From positions 124,001 to 188,000 of the forward strand of contig CAJHNH020006913.1 of the NCBI GenBank assembly GCA_905116865.2: a stretch of DNA of 64,000 bases. Direction: 5' to 3'. The position numbers and the translations under genes were made by a program. The stretch comes from Candidula unifasciata (taxonomy: Eukaryota; Mollusca; Gastropoda; Stylommatophora; Geomitridae). Positions within the stretch are counted from its first letter, which is position 1, and every line of letters begins with the position of its first letter. A model generated the notes under the pieces. The model saw only the letters and a list, made by a program, of their open reading frames with translations, searched no databases and was not told the DNA's origin. This document shows, one piece after another, positions 1 to 11,945 of this stretch.

Positions 1-511
1 TCTAACGTCAATGTGTTATATGTGACTGTCTTCTCTGCTACATGTTCTAACGTCAATGTGTTATATGTGACTGTCTTCTCTGCTACCTGTTCCAACGTCA
101 ATGTGTTATATCTGACTGTCTTCTCTGCTACATGTTCTAACGTCAATGTGTTATATGTGACTGTCTTCTCTGCTACCTGTTCTAACGTCAATGTGTTATA
201 TGTGACTGTCTTCTCTGCTACATGTTCCAACATCAATGTGTTATATGTGACTGTCTTCTCTGCTACCTGTTCTAACGTCAATGTGTTATATGTGACTGTC
301 TTCTCTGCTACCTGTTCTAACGTCAATGTGTTATATGTGACTGTCTTCTCTGCTACATGTTCCAACATCAATGTGTTATATGTGACTGTCTTCTCTGCTA
401 CCTGTTCTAACGTCAATGTGTTATATGTGACTGTCTTCTCTGCTACATGTTCCAACATCAATGTGTTATATGTGACTGTCTTCTCTGCTACCTGTTCTAA
501 CGTCAATGTGC
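1..511. repeat. Minisatellite, 45-bp unit, ~11 copies
   Basis: The unit contains CAATGTGTTATATGTGACTG followed by TCTTCTCTGCTAC. Two main variants (ATGTTCCAACATC and CTGTTCTAACGTC) alternate toward the right end. The period is 15 codons, so an uninterrupted repetitive frame exists, but it is not judged a gene. The array is cut by the left edge. Confidence 0.97.
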
Positions 512-771
512 AGTTTGTGTTTTTCCTGCAACTCGTTTGTGATTGACCAAGCTGATATTCGGAAATTGGGTAGTCCTTCTTGAATGGTTTTACAAAAGAT
601 ATTTCGAGTTCATTGGGGCAATTGGTTTTTTTTCTGTTGGATGTAACTTTCTTCTGTCTCTTAGTCGTGATTTTAAGAATGTTTTCATATACTTCGGCAA
701 CTATCATAAATATTTGTGAAAAAAAAAAACGAAAAAAAAAACTGGGGTTGGGTGGAGGGGGTAGAGCAAAG

Positions 772-1992
772 ACAATGGATGGAGGTCAGAGGGCGTGGAA
801 GATAGAAGGGAGAGGAAACACAGACACACGTCAGACATGGAACAGTGTGTGTTGGGATGGAGGTCAGAGGGCATGGAAGACAAGAGGGAGAGGAAACACA
901 GACACACGTCAGACATGGAACAGTGTGTGTTGGGATGGAGGCCAGAGGGCGTGGAAGAGGGAGAGGAAACACAGACACACGTCAGACATGGAACAGTGTG
1001 TGTTGGGATGGAGGTCAGAGGGCGTGGAAGACAGGAGGGAGAGGAAACACAGACACACTGCAGACATGGAACAGTGTGTGTTGGGATGGAGGTTTGAGGG
1101 CGTGGAAGACAGAAGGGAGAGGAAACACAGACACACGTCAGACATGGAACAGTGTGTGTTGGAATTGAGGTTTGAGGGCATGGAAGACAAGAGGGAGAGG
1201 AAACACAGACACACGTCAGACATGGAACAGTGTGTGTTGGGATGGAGGTTTGAGGGCATGGAAGACAAGAGGGAGAGAAAACACAGACACACGTCAGACA
1301 TGGAACAGTGTGTGTTGGGATGGAGGTTTTAGGGAATGGAAGGCAAGAGAGGAAATACAGACACACGTCAGACATGGAACAGTGTGTGTTGGGATGGAGG
1401 TTTGAGGGCATGGAAGACAAGAGGGAGAGGAAACACAGACACACGTCAGACATGGAACAGTGTGTGTTGGGATGGAGGTTTGAGGGCATGGAAGACAAGA
1501 GAGGAAATACAGACACATGTCAGACATGGAACAGTGTGTGTTGGGATGGAGGTTTGAGGGCATGGAAGACAGGAGGGGGAGGAAACACAGACACATGTCA
1601 GACATGGAACAGTTTGTGTTGGGATGGAGGTCAGAGGGCGTGGAAGACAAAAGGGAGAGGAAACACAGACACACGTCAGACATGGAACAGTGTGTGTTGG
1701 GATGGAGGTCAGAGGGCATGGAAGACAGGAGGGAGAGGAAACACAGACACACTGCAGACATGGAACAGTTTGTGTTGGGATGGAGGTCAGAGGGCTTGGA
1801 AGACAAGAGGGAGAGGAAACACAGACACACTGCAGACATGGAACAGTTTGTGTTGGGATGGAGATCTGAGGGCGTGGAAGACAAGAGGGAGAGGAAACAC
1901 AGACACACGTCAGACATGGAGCAGTTTGTGTTGGGATGGAGGTCAGAGGGCGTGGAAGACAAGAGGGAGAGGAAACTTGGACACACTGCAGA
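772..1992. repeat. Minisatellite, 78-bp unit, ~15-16 copies
   Basis: The unit includes GAGGAAACACAGACACAC, GTCAGACATGGAACAG and TGTGTTGGGATGGAGG. Some copies are 72 bp. The period is a multiple of three, so open frames appear on both strands. An A-rich stretch at 719-745 precedes it. Confidence 0.97.
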
Positions 1993-2511
1993 CACGGATC
2001 AATTTTTGCAGCCCACATTAAGCAGATGTTGGCACAGGATTCACAGTTAAGGCACTGGGCAGCTCAGGCCAAAGTTCAGATGATGACTGCAGTCTACAGA
2101 AGATGTCTATGACGTATGAGCTTTGCTCTGTGTTTCCATGAGGTCATGCAATATTTCCACAAGCCAGTGCAAACACAACGGCACATTATAAGGGCACTGT
2201 CCCCTCAGCTCCTATATCTCTACTGATGGTGATGATGGTAGATCACAACTTCCAATAAGGATAAACACAATCAATGCTGACAATAAAAAAAAAAAAAAAA
2301 AAAATCAAACACTACACACAATCAATAAAAAGCTCCCATTTTTGATCAAAGCAATATGTAAAAATTCCATTCTAATACAAAAATACAGAGATTAAAAAAA
2401 AAAAAAAAACGCAGGTAACAGGAGATTACACAGGAAATATAATCTGGTAAAATATTCAGCATGTATGTGGTGGAGACCATAAACATATTATTAAACTGAT
2501 CTGATCTGTTA
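1993..2511. other. Non-repetitive spacer with two poly(A) runs
   Basis: No gene is recognised. It has A runs near 2284-2304 and 2395-2409 and otherwise AT-rich unique sequence. Confidence 0.6.
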
Positions 2512-2826
2512 TGTTACAGACCACACACACACAAATATTACATCATAATCTGTTGTTACAGACCACACACACACAAATATTACATCATAATCTGTTGTTA
2601 CAGACCACACACACACAAATATTACATCATAATCTGTTGTTACAGACCACACACACACAAATATTACATCATAATCTGGTGTTACAGACCACACACACAA
2701 ATATCACATCATGATCTGTTATATTACAGACCACACACACACATACATATTACATCATGATCTGTTTTGGTATAGACCACACACACATATATTACATCAT
2801 GATCTGTTATATTACAGATCACAAAC
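2512..2826. repeat. Minisatellite, 42-bp unit, ~7 copies
   Basis: The unit is GACCACACACACACAAATAT followed by TACATCATAATCTGTTGTTACA. The copies decay to the right. Confidence 0.95.
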
Positions 2827-2879
2827 ACACACATCAATTCTGATCTATTATGGATTACAAAATCATACTGCAGTCTGGA

Positions 2880-3645
2880 TCTGTAATGTTAAAGACTATA
2901 GACTGACAAACCACAATCATGATCCGTAATGTTACAGACTACAGACTGACAAACTACAATTATGATCCATAATGTTACAGACTGACAAACTACAATCATA
3001 ATCTGTAGTGTTACAGACTGACAAACTACAATCATGATCCGTAATGTTACAGAATGACAAACTACAATCATAATCCATAATGTTACAGACTATAGACTGA
3101 CAAACTACAATCATTTGTAATGTTACAGACTACAGACTGACAAACTACAATTATGACCCATAATGTTACAGACTGACAAACAATATTCGTCTGTAATGTT
3201 ACAGACTGACAAACTACAATCATGATCTGTGATGTTACAGATTGACAAACTACAATCATGATCTGTAATGTTACAGACTGACAAACTACAATCAGGATCC
3301 GTAATATTTATTACAAACTACAGACTGACAAACTACAATCATGATATGTAATGTTACAGACTAACAAACTACATTTATCTATAATGTTACAGACTGACAA
3401 ACTGCAATCATAATCTGTAGTGTTACAGACTACAGACTGACAAACTAAATTCATCTGTAAAGTTACAGACTACAGACTGACAAACTACAATCATGATCTG
3501 TAATGTTACAGACTAACAAACTACAATCATTATCCATAATGTTACAGACTACAGACTGACAAACTACAATCATAATCTATGTTACAGACTACAGACTCAC
3601 AAACTACAATCATGATCTGTAATGTTCTAGACTACAAATATACAT
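2880..3645. repeat. Minisatellite, 36/43-bp units, ~19 copies
   Basis: The core is TGTTACAGACTGACAAACTA followed by CAATCATGATCTGTAA. Longer copies carry an extra CTACAGA. It shares the GTTACAGAC and ATGATCTGT pieces with the 42-bp array on its left. Confidence 0.95.
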
Positions 3646-4200
3646 ACATACAACAATTTTGACACTACAAACAAAAATTTACCAATTCTAAACTACTATG
3701 TTACAGACTACAAACATATAATTTTGATCTGTTATGTTATAGATTATAAACATTGCCACACACAAACAAAACTTGCCAATTACTGCCTTTATTATAGCAT
3801 TTGTGTGGTGTAAGCAGGAGGGGTCTTTGAACGTGAAGGTTTTACGGCCGCATGGCTAGTGCTGTCGCTACGACAGTGCAGGTGAGCATTTTTATTTATA
3901 AACACTACAACATTTCTGATTTGTTATGTTACAAACTACAAACACATATACAAAATATTTGATCTGTTAAGTTTTAGACTACAAACTCATTCAACAATTT
4001 TGATCTTTTATGTTATGGTTTACAAACACTATAAAAATTCTGATTTGTTATGTTACAGACTACAAACATACATGCAATAAATTTGATCTGTTATATTTAA
4101 GACTACATAATACAAATTCTGATCTTTTTATTATGGATTACAAAAAAAAAACATATTAACTTCATTTGTTATAAACTACAAACACACTCATGCCACACTT
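3646..4200. repeat. Degenerate extension of the preceding array
   Basis: Scattered pieces of GATCTGTTATGTTACAGACT and ACAAACA recur at irregular spacing. A unique GC-richer segment interrupts at about 3810-3885. Confidence 0.7.
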
Positions 4201-4220
4201 CCAGTGTTATGCCATAGGTT

Positions 4221-4325
4221 ACCATATGACTGTGGACAATTCAGCTGACATCATAGCATTTTCTCACAGATAACATATGACTGTGGACAATTCAGCTGAC
4301 ATCATAGCATTTTCTCATAGATAAC
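4221..4325. repeat. Two-copy 51-bp tandem duplication
   Basis: CATATGACTGTGGACAATTC followed by AGCTGACATCATAGCATTTT occurs at 4223 and 4274. Confidence 0.9.
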
Positions 4326-4329
4326 TGCA

Positions 4330-4800
4330 GAAATTGTTACCAAACTAACATGAGAATAGCTGTAACAATTATAAGTTATTACAGAACCTAGCATGAGAAT
4401 AATTGTAAACATTTTCAAGTTACCATAGAAGCTAGCCTGAGAATAGTTGTAACAAATTTAAGTTACTATAGAACCTAGCCTGAGAATAGTTGTAACAATT
4501 TTAATTTACTATAGAAGCTAGCCTGAGAATAGCTGCAACAATTTTAAGTTACTATAAGAACTTTGCACGAGAATAGTTGTAACAATTTTAAGTTACTATA
4601 GAACCTTGCATGAGAATAGTTGTAACAATTATAAGTTACTACAGAATCTAGCACGAGAATAGTTGTAACAATTTTAAGTTACTATAGAACCTTGCATGAG
4701 AATAGTTGTAACAATTTTAAATTACTATAGAAGCTAGCATGAGAATAAGTGTGAATAGTATAAGCTACTTTAAAATCTAGCAAAGGAATAGGTTTAACAA
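4330..4800. repeat. Minisatellite, ~43-bp unit, ~11 copies
   Basis: The unit is GAGAATAGTTGTAACAATTT followed by TAAGTTACTATAGAACCTTGCAT, diverging at both ends. Confidence 0.93.
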
Positions 4801-4854
4801 TGTTATGTAAGTAGGAGTGAAAGGCAGATGATAAAGTTTCACAGAAAAGACTGG

Positions 4855-5118
4855 GTCAGACAGACAATGAGAGAGACAAAGATGAAAGATAAACAAGACA
4901 GAAAGACTGTAGGTCAAGACTGACAAGGAGAGAGACAAAGATCAAAGATGAACAAGACAACTACGGCTGAACTCATAAAACATGCTGTAGCCTGTACACT
5001 GAGATGTGATCACAAGTCATGGATGTGCTGAAACAAGACGACAACATCCTTCCAGTTTTACAAAATGTCAGTGTGCTAAAACAAGACGGCAACATCCTGC
5101 CAGTCTTACAAAATGTCA
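4855..5118. repeat. Two short tandem duplications (59 bp and 48 bp)
   Basis: GAGAGACAAAGAT recurs 59 bp apart (about 4870 and 4929), and CAACATCCT..CCAG..TTACAAAATGTCAG recurs 48 bp apart (5042 and 5090). Confidence 0.85.
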
Positions 5119-5280
5119 GAGGCCACGAAATCCTGGTTGAGGTATCCAACATGCTTCTTACATTTCAATAGAAAGACAGCAATCAGGAAATGTAAAAACA
5201 GGACATATCAAATACAGGACAGCAGCACATGGGTCATGTGCAGATAGGATAGAGAGACTGTGGCATTCAACTGCCTTATA

Positions 5281-6600
5281 CCTGAGTGCCAGGCAACTGT
5301 CCCCCTGTCTGACTGCCCGGCAACTGTCCCCCTGTCTGAGTGCCAGGCAACTGTCCCATTGTCTGAGTGCCAGGCAACTGTCCCCCTGTCTGAGTGCCAG
5401 GCAACTGTCCCCCTGTCTGAGTGCCAGGCAACTGTCCACCTGTCTGAGTGCCAGGCAACTGTCCCCCTGTCTGAGTGCCAGGCAACTGTCCCCCTGTCTG
5501 AGTGCCAGGCAACTGTCCCCCTGTCTGAGTGCCAGGCAACTGTCCCCCTGTCTGAGTGCCAGGCAACTGTCCCCCTGTCTGAGTGCCAGGCAACTGTCCC
5601 CCTGTCTGAGTGCCAGGCAACTGTCCCCCTGTCTGAGTGCCAGGCAACTATCCCCCTGACTGACTACCAGGCAACTGTCCCCCTGTCTGAGTGCCAGGCA
5701 ACTGTCCCCCTGTCTGAGTGCCAGGCAACTGTCCCCCTGTCTGAGTGCCAGGCAACTGTCCCCCTGTCTGAGTGCCAGGCAACTATCCCCCTGACTGACT
5801 ACCAGGCAACTGTCCCCCTGTCTGAGTGCCAGGCAACTGTCCCCCTGTCTGACTGCCAGGCAACTGTCCCCCTGTCTGAGTGCCAGGCAACTATCCCCCT
5901 GTCTGAGTGCCAGGCAACTGTCCCCCTGTCTGAGTGCCAGGCAACTGTCCCCCTGTCTGAGTGCCAGGCAACTGTCCCCCTGTCTGACTGCCAGGCAACT
6001 GTTCCCCTGTCTGACTGCCAGGCAACTGTCCCCCTGTCTGAGTGCCAGGCAACTGTCCCCCTGTCTGAGTGCCAGGCAACTGTCCCCCTGTCTGAGTGCC
6101 AGGCAACTGTCCCCCTGTCTGACTGCCAGGCAACTGTCCCCCTGTCTGAGTGCCAGGCAACTGTCCCCCTGTCCTGAGTGCCAGGGCAACTGTCCCCTGT
6201 CTGACTGCCAGGCAACTGTCCCCCTGTGTCTGAATGCCAGGCAACTGTCCCCCTGTCTGAGTGCCAGGCAACTGTCCCCCTGTCTGAGTGCCAGGCAACT
6301 ATCCCCCTGTCTGAGTGCCAGGCAACTATCCCCCTGTCTGACTGCCAGGCAACTGTCCCCCTGTCTGACTGCCAGGCAACTGTCCCCCTGTCTAAGTGCC
6401 AGGCAACTGTCCCCCTGTCTGAGTGCCAGCCAACTGTCCCCCTGTCTGAGTGCCAGGCAACTGTCCCCCTGTCTGAGTGCCAGGCAACTGTCCCCCTGTC
6501 TGACTGCCAGGCAAATGTCCCCCTGTCTGAGTGCCAGGCAACTGTCCCCCTGTCTGAGTGCCAGGCAAATGTCCCCCTGTCTGAGTGCCAGGCAAATGAT
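5281..6600. repeat. Minisatellite, 27-bp unit, ~49 copies
   Basis: The unit is GTGCCAGGCAACTGTCCCCC followed by TGTCTGA. It is highly homogeneous and has variants GACTGCC and CTATCC. The period is nine codons, giving long repetitive frames on both strands that I reject as genes. A small indel cluster sits at 6170-6235. Confidence 0.97.
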
Positions 6601-6607
6601 ACATGTG

Positions 6608-6837
6608 CAGTGGTTCTCAACCGTCCTAATACCCTAACCCTTTAATACAGTTCCTCATGTTGTGGCCACCCTTTAATACAGTTCCTCATGTTGTGGCCAC
6701 CCTTTAATACAGTTCCTCATGTTGTGGTGACCTCCAAACATAACATTATTTCTTTTGCTACTTCATAGCTTTCGTGAATATGTGAAAGGGTTGTTCGACA
6801 CCCAAAGGGGTCGCTACCCACAGGTTGAGAACTACTG
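6608..6837 (+). mobile_element. Non-autonomous hAT transposon, SPIN-like, 230 bp
   Basis: The terminal inverted repeats are CAGTGGTTCTCAACC on the left and GGTTGAGAACTACTG on the right. Internal blocks (CCTTTAATACAGTTCCTCAT, GTTGTGGTGACC, TTGCTACTTCATAGC, CCAAAGGGGTCGCTACCCA) match the SPIN/URR1-type hAT MITEs as I recall them. A 31-bp piece starting CCCTTTAATACAG is present three times in tandem (from 6638, 6669, 6700). The flanking 8 bp (TACATGTG and CCTAAGTG) do not form a clean target duplication. It encodes nothing. Confidence 0.82.
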
Positions 6838-6849
6838 CCTAAGTGCAAA

Positions 6850-7155
6850 GCAACTAACTGTCACAGTGCCTGAGTGCCCGGTAACTTATGTCACCACTTG
6901 AGTGCCAGGCTACTGTCACAGTGCCCGGTAACTTATGTCACCACTTGAGTGCCAGGCTACTGTCACAGTGCCCGGTAACCTGTGTCACCACTTGAGTGCC
7001 AGGCTACTGTCACAGTGCCTGGTAACTTATGTCACTACTTGAGTGCCAGGCTACTGTCACAGTGCCTGGTAACTTATGTCACCACTTGAGTGCCAGGCTA
7101 CTGTCACAGTGCCCGGTAACTTGTGTCACACTTGAGTGCCAGGCTACTGTCCTAT
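6850..7155. repeat. Minisatellite, 47-bp unit, ~6 copies
   Basis: The unit is GAGTGCCAGGCTACTGTCAC followed by AGTGCCCGGTAACTTATGTCACCACTT. The first part resembles the 27-bp array on the other side of the hAT element. Confidence 0.94.
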
Positions 7156-7449
7156 ATAGTTGTATAATGCATTTTAATATAAGCCAGAGGAAACCCAGTC
7201 TAACTAGATACATAGCTTTTATTCAACAGGACAAAAAATACCACAATCATTTACAGAACACAGAGCAAACACACATCAAGAGACACATAAAAAGGCAGAT
7301 CTATATGGGAGGCAAACCAAGCCTGTGAGGACAACCAGAAAACATACATTCAACAATTGCAATAATTCAATATGGCATGCAGGGTGTGTCCAAGCACAGC
7401 TGCTGGGTTATATGATCACTGCAGTAAGCTAGAAGAGAAAGCTGAGACA

Positions 7450-8430
7450 CTAGCTCTGCACTGAGTCAAACATATGATACTCAAACAATGATACTCAAAC
7501 ACTGGCTCAGCACTGAGCCAAACAATGATACTCAAATATTTACCCAGCACTGGGCCAAACATACGATACTCACACATTGGCCAAGTGCTGAGTCAAACAA
7601 TGACACAACAGTGGCTCAACACTTAGCCAAACAATGATACTCAAACACTGGTCCAGCACTTAGTCAAACAATGATACTCAAAAACTGCCCCAGCACTGAG
7701 TCAAACATATGATACTCATACACTGGGCAAACACTGAGTCAAACATATGATACTCAAACACGGGCCCAGTACTTAGCCAAACAATGATACACAAACATTG
7801 GCCCAGCACTGAGTCAAACATATGATACTCTAACACTGGCCCAGCACTGAGTCAAACATATGATACTGGCCACTGGCCCAGCACTGACTATGATACTCTA
7901 ACACTGGCCCAGCAGCCAAACATATGATACTCAAATGATCAAACATATGATACTCAAACACTGGCCCAGCACTGGTCAAACATATGGATACCCTAACACT
8001 GGCCCAGCACTGAGTCAAACATATGATACTCTAACACTGGCCCAGCACTGAGTCAAACATATGATACTCTAACACTGGCCCAGCACTTAGCCAAACATAT
8101 GATACTCAAACACTGGCCAAACACTGAGTCAAACATATGATACTCAAACACTGGCCCAGCACTGAGTCAAACATATGATACTCTAACACTGGCCCAGCAC
8201 TGAGTCAAACATATGATACTCTAACACTGGCCCAGCACTGAGTCAAACATATGATACTCTAACACTGGCCCAGCACTTAGTCAAACATATGATACTCAAA
8301 CATATGATACTCAAACACTGGCCCAGCACTGAGTCAAACATATGATACTCAAACACTGGCCCAGCACTCAGTCAAACATATGATACTCAAACACTGGCCC
8401 AGCACTCAGTCAAACAATGATACTCTAACA
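7450..8430. repeat. Minisatellite, 38-bp unit, ~25 copies
   Basis: The unit is ACTGGCCCAGCACTGAGTCA followed by AACATATGATACTCTAAC. The left end is diverged, and 7860-7990 holds truncated copies. Confidence 0.95.
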
Positions 8431-8881
8431 TGTGTATGCTGATAAACAGTGATAGGAAGCAAGCATTACATTACTAAATATAATCACAGCATTTGAAAAT
8501 GGACTACAGCATTCATCACAACAGATCAAATATTTTTATATACAATGAAACTGTTACACTCATGTCAGAAGGAAGGTTCAACATGAGAGCTTAATAATGG
8601 AAACTGATACAGGAAAGAAGGAAAACTAAGGATGATGTGAGGTGACAGTGCACTTGCAGACCTGACGGTGTGGGGGAAAAAGTGAGAGACAGGCTCCAAT
8701 AGGCTGGGTCAAGGCAGAGAGAAAGTCAAATGACAACATATGAGGTATATCTCACATTTGATCGCCCGATCAAAGTCATAAGTACAATTGTGCAAATAAA
8801 TATATTCATCATCCAATATATATTTTTATTTTTGGTATCAAGTTTTGCCCCACACAAGGCAACAGTCCATACAACTGGAAA
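8431..8881. other. Spacer without recognisable features
   Basis: Unique, AT-rich sequence. No gene, RNA or mobile element is recognised. Confidence 0.5.
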
Positions 8882-8914
<33 letters not shown>

Positions 8915-8935
8915 GTGGGGGGGGGGGGGGGGGGG
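8882..8935. repeat. Long poly(G) tract
   Basis: About 32 G, then TGT, then about 19 G. It is a potential G-quadruplex former and hard to sequence, so the length is uncertain. Confidence 0.9.
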
Positions 8936-9094
8936 ATCATATGGGTCAGAGGGCAGATACACGAAATATCACATAAGAAGAACACCATGCAGGAGATGGG
9001 AGACATTTATGAAATATATGTAGACAAAACATCAAAAGGGTGTGTGTATCACTAGCCAATCTACACAGGACAACAATCTGACAACTTTCCTAAA

Positions 9095-10045
9095 CAATAT
9101 GTCCATGGATGTTGCTAGCTAGTCGACACAGAACAACAGTCTGGTTCCTATACAATATGTCCACATGGATGTTGCTAGCTAGTCCACACAGAACAACAGT
9201 CTGGTTCCTATACAATATGTCCATGGATGTTGCTAGCTAGTCCACTCAGAACAACAGTCTGGTTCCTATACAATATGTCCATGGATGTTGCTAGCTAGTC
9301 CACTCAGAACAACAGTCTGGTTCCTATACAATATGTCCATGGATGTTGCTAGCTAGTCCACACAGAACAGAACAACAATATGTCTGGTTCCTATACAATA
9401 TCTGTCCATGGATGTTGCTAGCTAGTTCCACACAGAACAACAGATTGGTTCCTATACCTATACAATATGTCCACAGGATGTTTTGCTAGCTAGTCCACAC
9501 CAGAACAACAGTCTGATGGATGTTGCTAGCTTGTCCACTCAGAACGACAGATTGGCTCCTATACAATATGTCCATGGATGTTGCTAGCTAGTCCACTCAG
9601 AACAACAGTCTGGTTCCTATACAATATGTCCACATGAATGTTGCTAGCTAGTCCACACAGAACAACAGTCTGGTTCCTATACAATATGTCCATGGATGTT
9701 GCTAGCTAGTCCACTCAGAACAACAGTCTGGTTCCTATACAATATGTCCATGGATGTTGCTAGCTAGTCCCCTCAGAACAAGCCTGGTTCCTATACAATA
9801 TGTCCATGGATGTTGCTAGCTAGTCCACTCAGAACGACAGATTGGTTCCTATACAATATGTCCATGGATGTTGCTAGCTAGTCCACTCAGAACGACAGAT
9901 TGGTTCCTATACAATATGTCCATGGATGTTGCTAGCTTGTCCACTCAGAACGACAGATTGGTTCCTATACAATATGTCCATGGATGTTGCTAGCTAGTCC
10001 ACTCAGAACAACAGTCTGGTTCCCACATAATATGTTCATGACTAT
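9095..10045. repeat. Minisatellite, 58-bp unit, ~16 copies
   Basis: The unit contains TGGATGTTGCTAGCTAGTCC, ACTCAGAACAACAGTCTGG and TTCCTATACAATATGTCCA. Truncated, indel-rich copies cluster at 9360-9535. Confidence 0.96.
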
Positions 10046-10174
10046 CACTAACTAGTCCACACAACAACAAAAATAGTCTGGCAACACTCCCACTGCTCAC
10101 AGACTAAGTACTGGATATTATAGAACTATGCACACTATCAGATCTCACCACCCGGTGATACATAATTTATCAGA

Positions 10175-11120
10175 CTACACTCTCTACAGTGTGCCCCTAC
10201 TGTGACAACACCAAACCTTCTACAGTGCCCCTACTGGTGACAACACCAAACCTTCTACAGTGCCCCTACTGGTGACAACACCAAACCTTCTACGGTGCCC
10301 CCTACTGGTGACAACACCAAACCTTCTACAGTGCCCCCTACAGTGACAACACCAAACCTTCTACGGTGCCCCCTACTGGTGACAACACCAAACCTTCTAC
10401 AGTGCCCCCTACAGTGACAACACCAAACCTTCTACAGTGCCCCCTACAGTGACAACACCAAACCTTCTACAGTGCCCCTACTGGTGACAACACCAAACCT
10501 TCTACGGTGCCCCCTACTGGTGACAACACCAAACCTTCTACAGTGCCTCTACTGGTGACAACACCAAACCTTCTACAGTGCCCCCTACAGTGACAACACC
10601 AAACCTTCTACAGTGCCTCTACTGGTGACAACACCAAGCCTTCTACAGTGCCCCTACTGGTGACAACACCAAACCTTCTACAGTGCCCCTACTGGTGACA
10701 ACACCAAACCTTCTACAGTGCCCCCTACTGGTGACAACACCAAACCTTCTACAGTGCCTCTACTGGTGACAACACCAAACCTTCTACAGTGTGCCCCTAC
10801 TGGTGACAACACCAAACCTTCTACAGTGTGCCCCTATTGGTGACAACACCAAACCTTCTACAGTGTGCCCCTACTGGTGACAACACCAAACCTTCTACAG
10901 TGTGCCCCTATTGGTGACAACACCAAACCTTCTACAGTGCCTCTACTGGTGACAACACCAAACCTTCTACAGTGCCTCTACTGGTGACAACACCAAACCA
11001 AAATTTTCCATTCTCAATATTGGTGATAACAGCAAACCTTGTGGTCAACCTAGTGGTGACAACATAAAACTCTACAGCCCCCCAAATGGTGACAACACCA
11101 AACCTTTTACAGTCTCCCTA
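10175..11120. repeat. Minisatellite, 35-bp unit, ~24 copies plus decayed end
   Basis: The unit is AGTGCCCCTACTGGTGACAA followed by CACCAAACCTTCTAC. A shorter middle (CCTACAGTGACAAC) alternates with CCTACTGGTGACAAC. Copies after 11005 are diverged. Confidence 0.95.
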
Positions 11121-11129
11121 CTGGCAAGC

Positions 11130-11945
11130 TACAGTAACTCAAACATCCACCCTTTATCCAACAACCAGAAGCTGCAGTAACTCAAACATCCACCTTCTTT
11201 CCCACAGCAAGAAGCTACAGTAACTCAAACACCCACCCTCTATCCCACAGCCAGAAGCTGCATTAACTCAAACATCAACCCTCTACCCCACAGCCAGAAG
11301 CTGCATTAACTCAAACATCAACCCTCTACCCCACAGCCAGAAGCTGCATTAACTCAAACATCAACCCTCTACCCCACAGCCAGAAGCTGCATTAACTCAA
11401 ACATCAACCCTCTACCCCACAGCCAGAAGCTGCATTAACTCAAACATCAACCCTCTACCCCACAGCCAGAAGCTGCATTAACTCAAACATCCACCCTCTA
11501 TCCCACAGCCAGAAGCTACAGTAACTCAAACATCCACCCTCTATCCCACAGCCAGAAGCTGCATTAACTCAAACATCCACCCTCTATCCCACAGCCAGAA
11601 GCTGCATTAACTCAAACATCCACCCTCTATCCCACAGCCAGAAGCTGCATTAACTCAAACATCCACCCTCTATCCCACAGCCAGAAGCTGCATTAACTCA
11701 AACATCCACCCTCTATCCCACAGCCAGAAGCTACAGTAACTCAAACATCCACCCTCTATCCCACAGCAAGAAGCTGCATTAACTCAAACATCAACCCTCT
11801 ATCCCACAGCAAGAAGCTACAGTAACTCAAACATCAACCCTTTAACCCACAGCCAGAAGCTACAGTAACTCAAACATCCACCCTTTATCCCACAGCAAGA
11901 AACTACAGTAACTAAAACATCAATAAGCTACAGTAACTCAAAGAG
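11130..11945. repeat. Minisatellite, 43-bp unit, ~19 copies
   Basis: The unit is AGAAGCTGCATTAACTCAAA followed by CATCCACCCTCTATCCCACAGCC. GCATTAACTC and ACAGTAACTC variants form blocks. Confidence 0.96.

Noticed and set aside
5158..6620. Frames of 273-343 codons on both strands
   Set aside because: Product of the 27-bp minisatellite. All frames are equally open.
8726..9023. Poly-Gly / poly-Pro frames
   Set aside because: Translation of the poly(G) tract.
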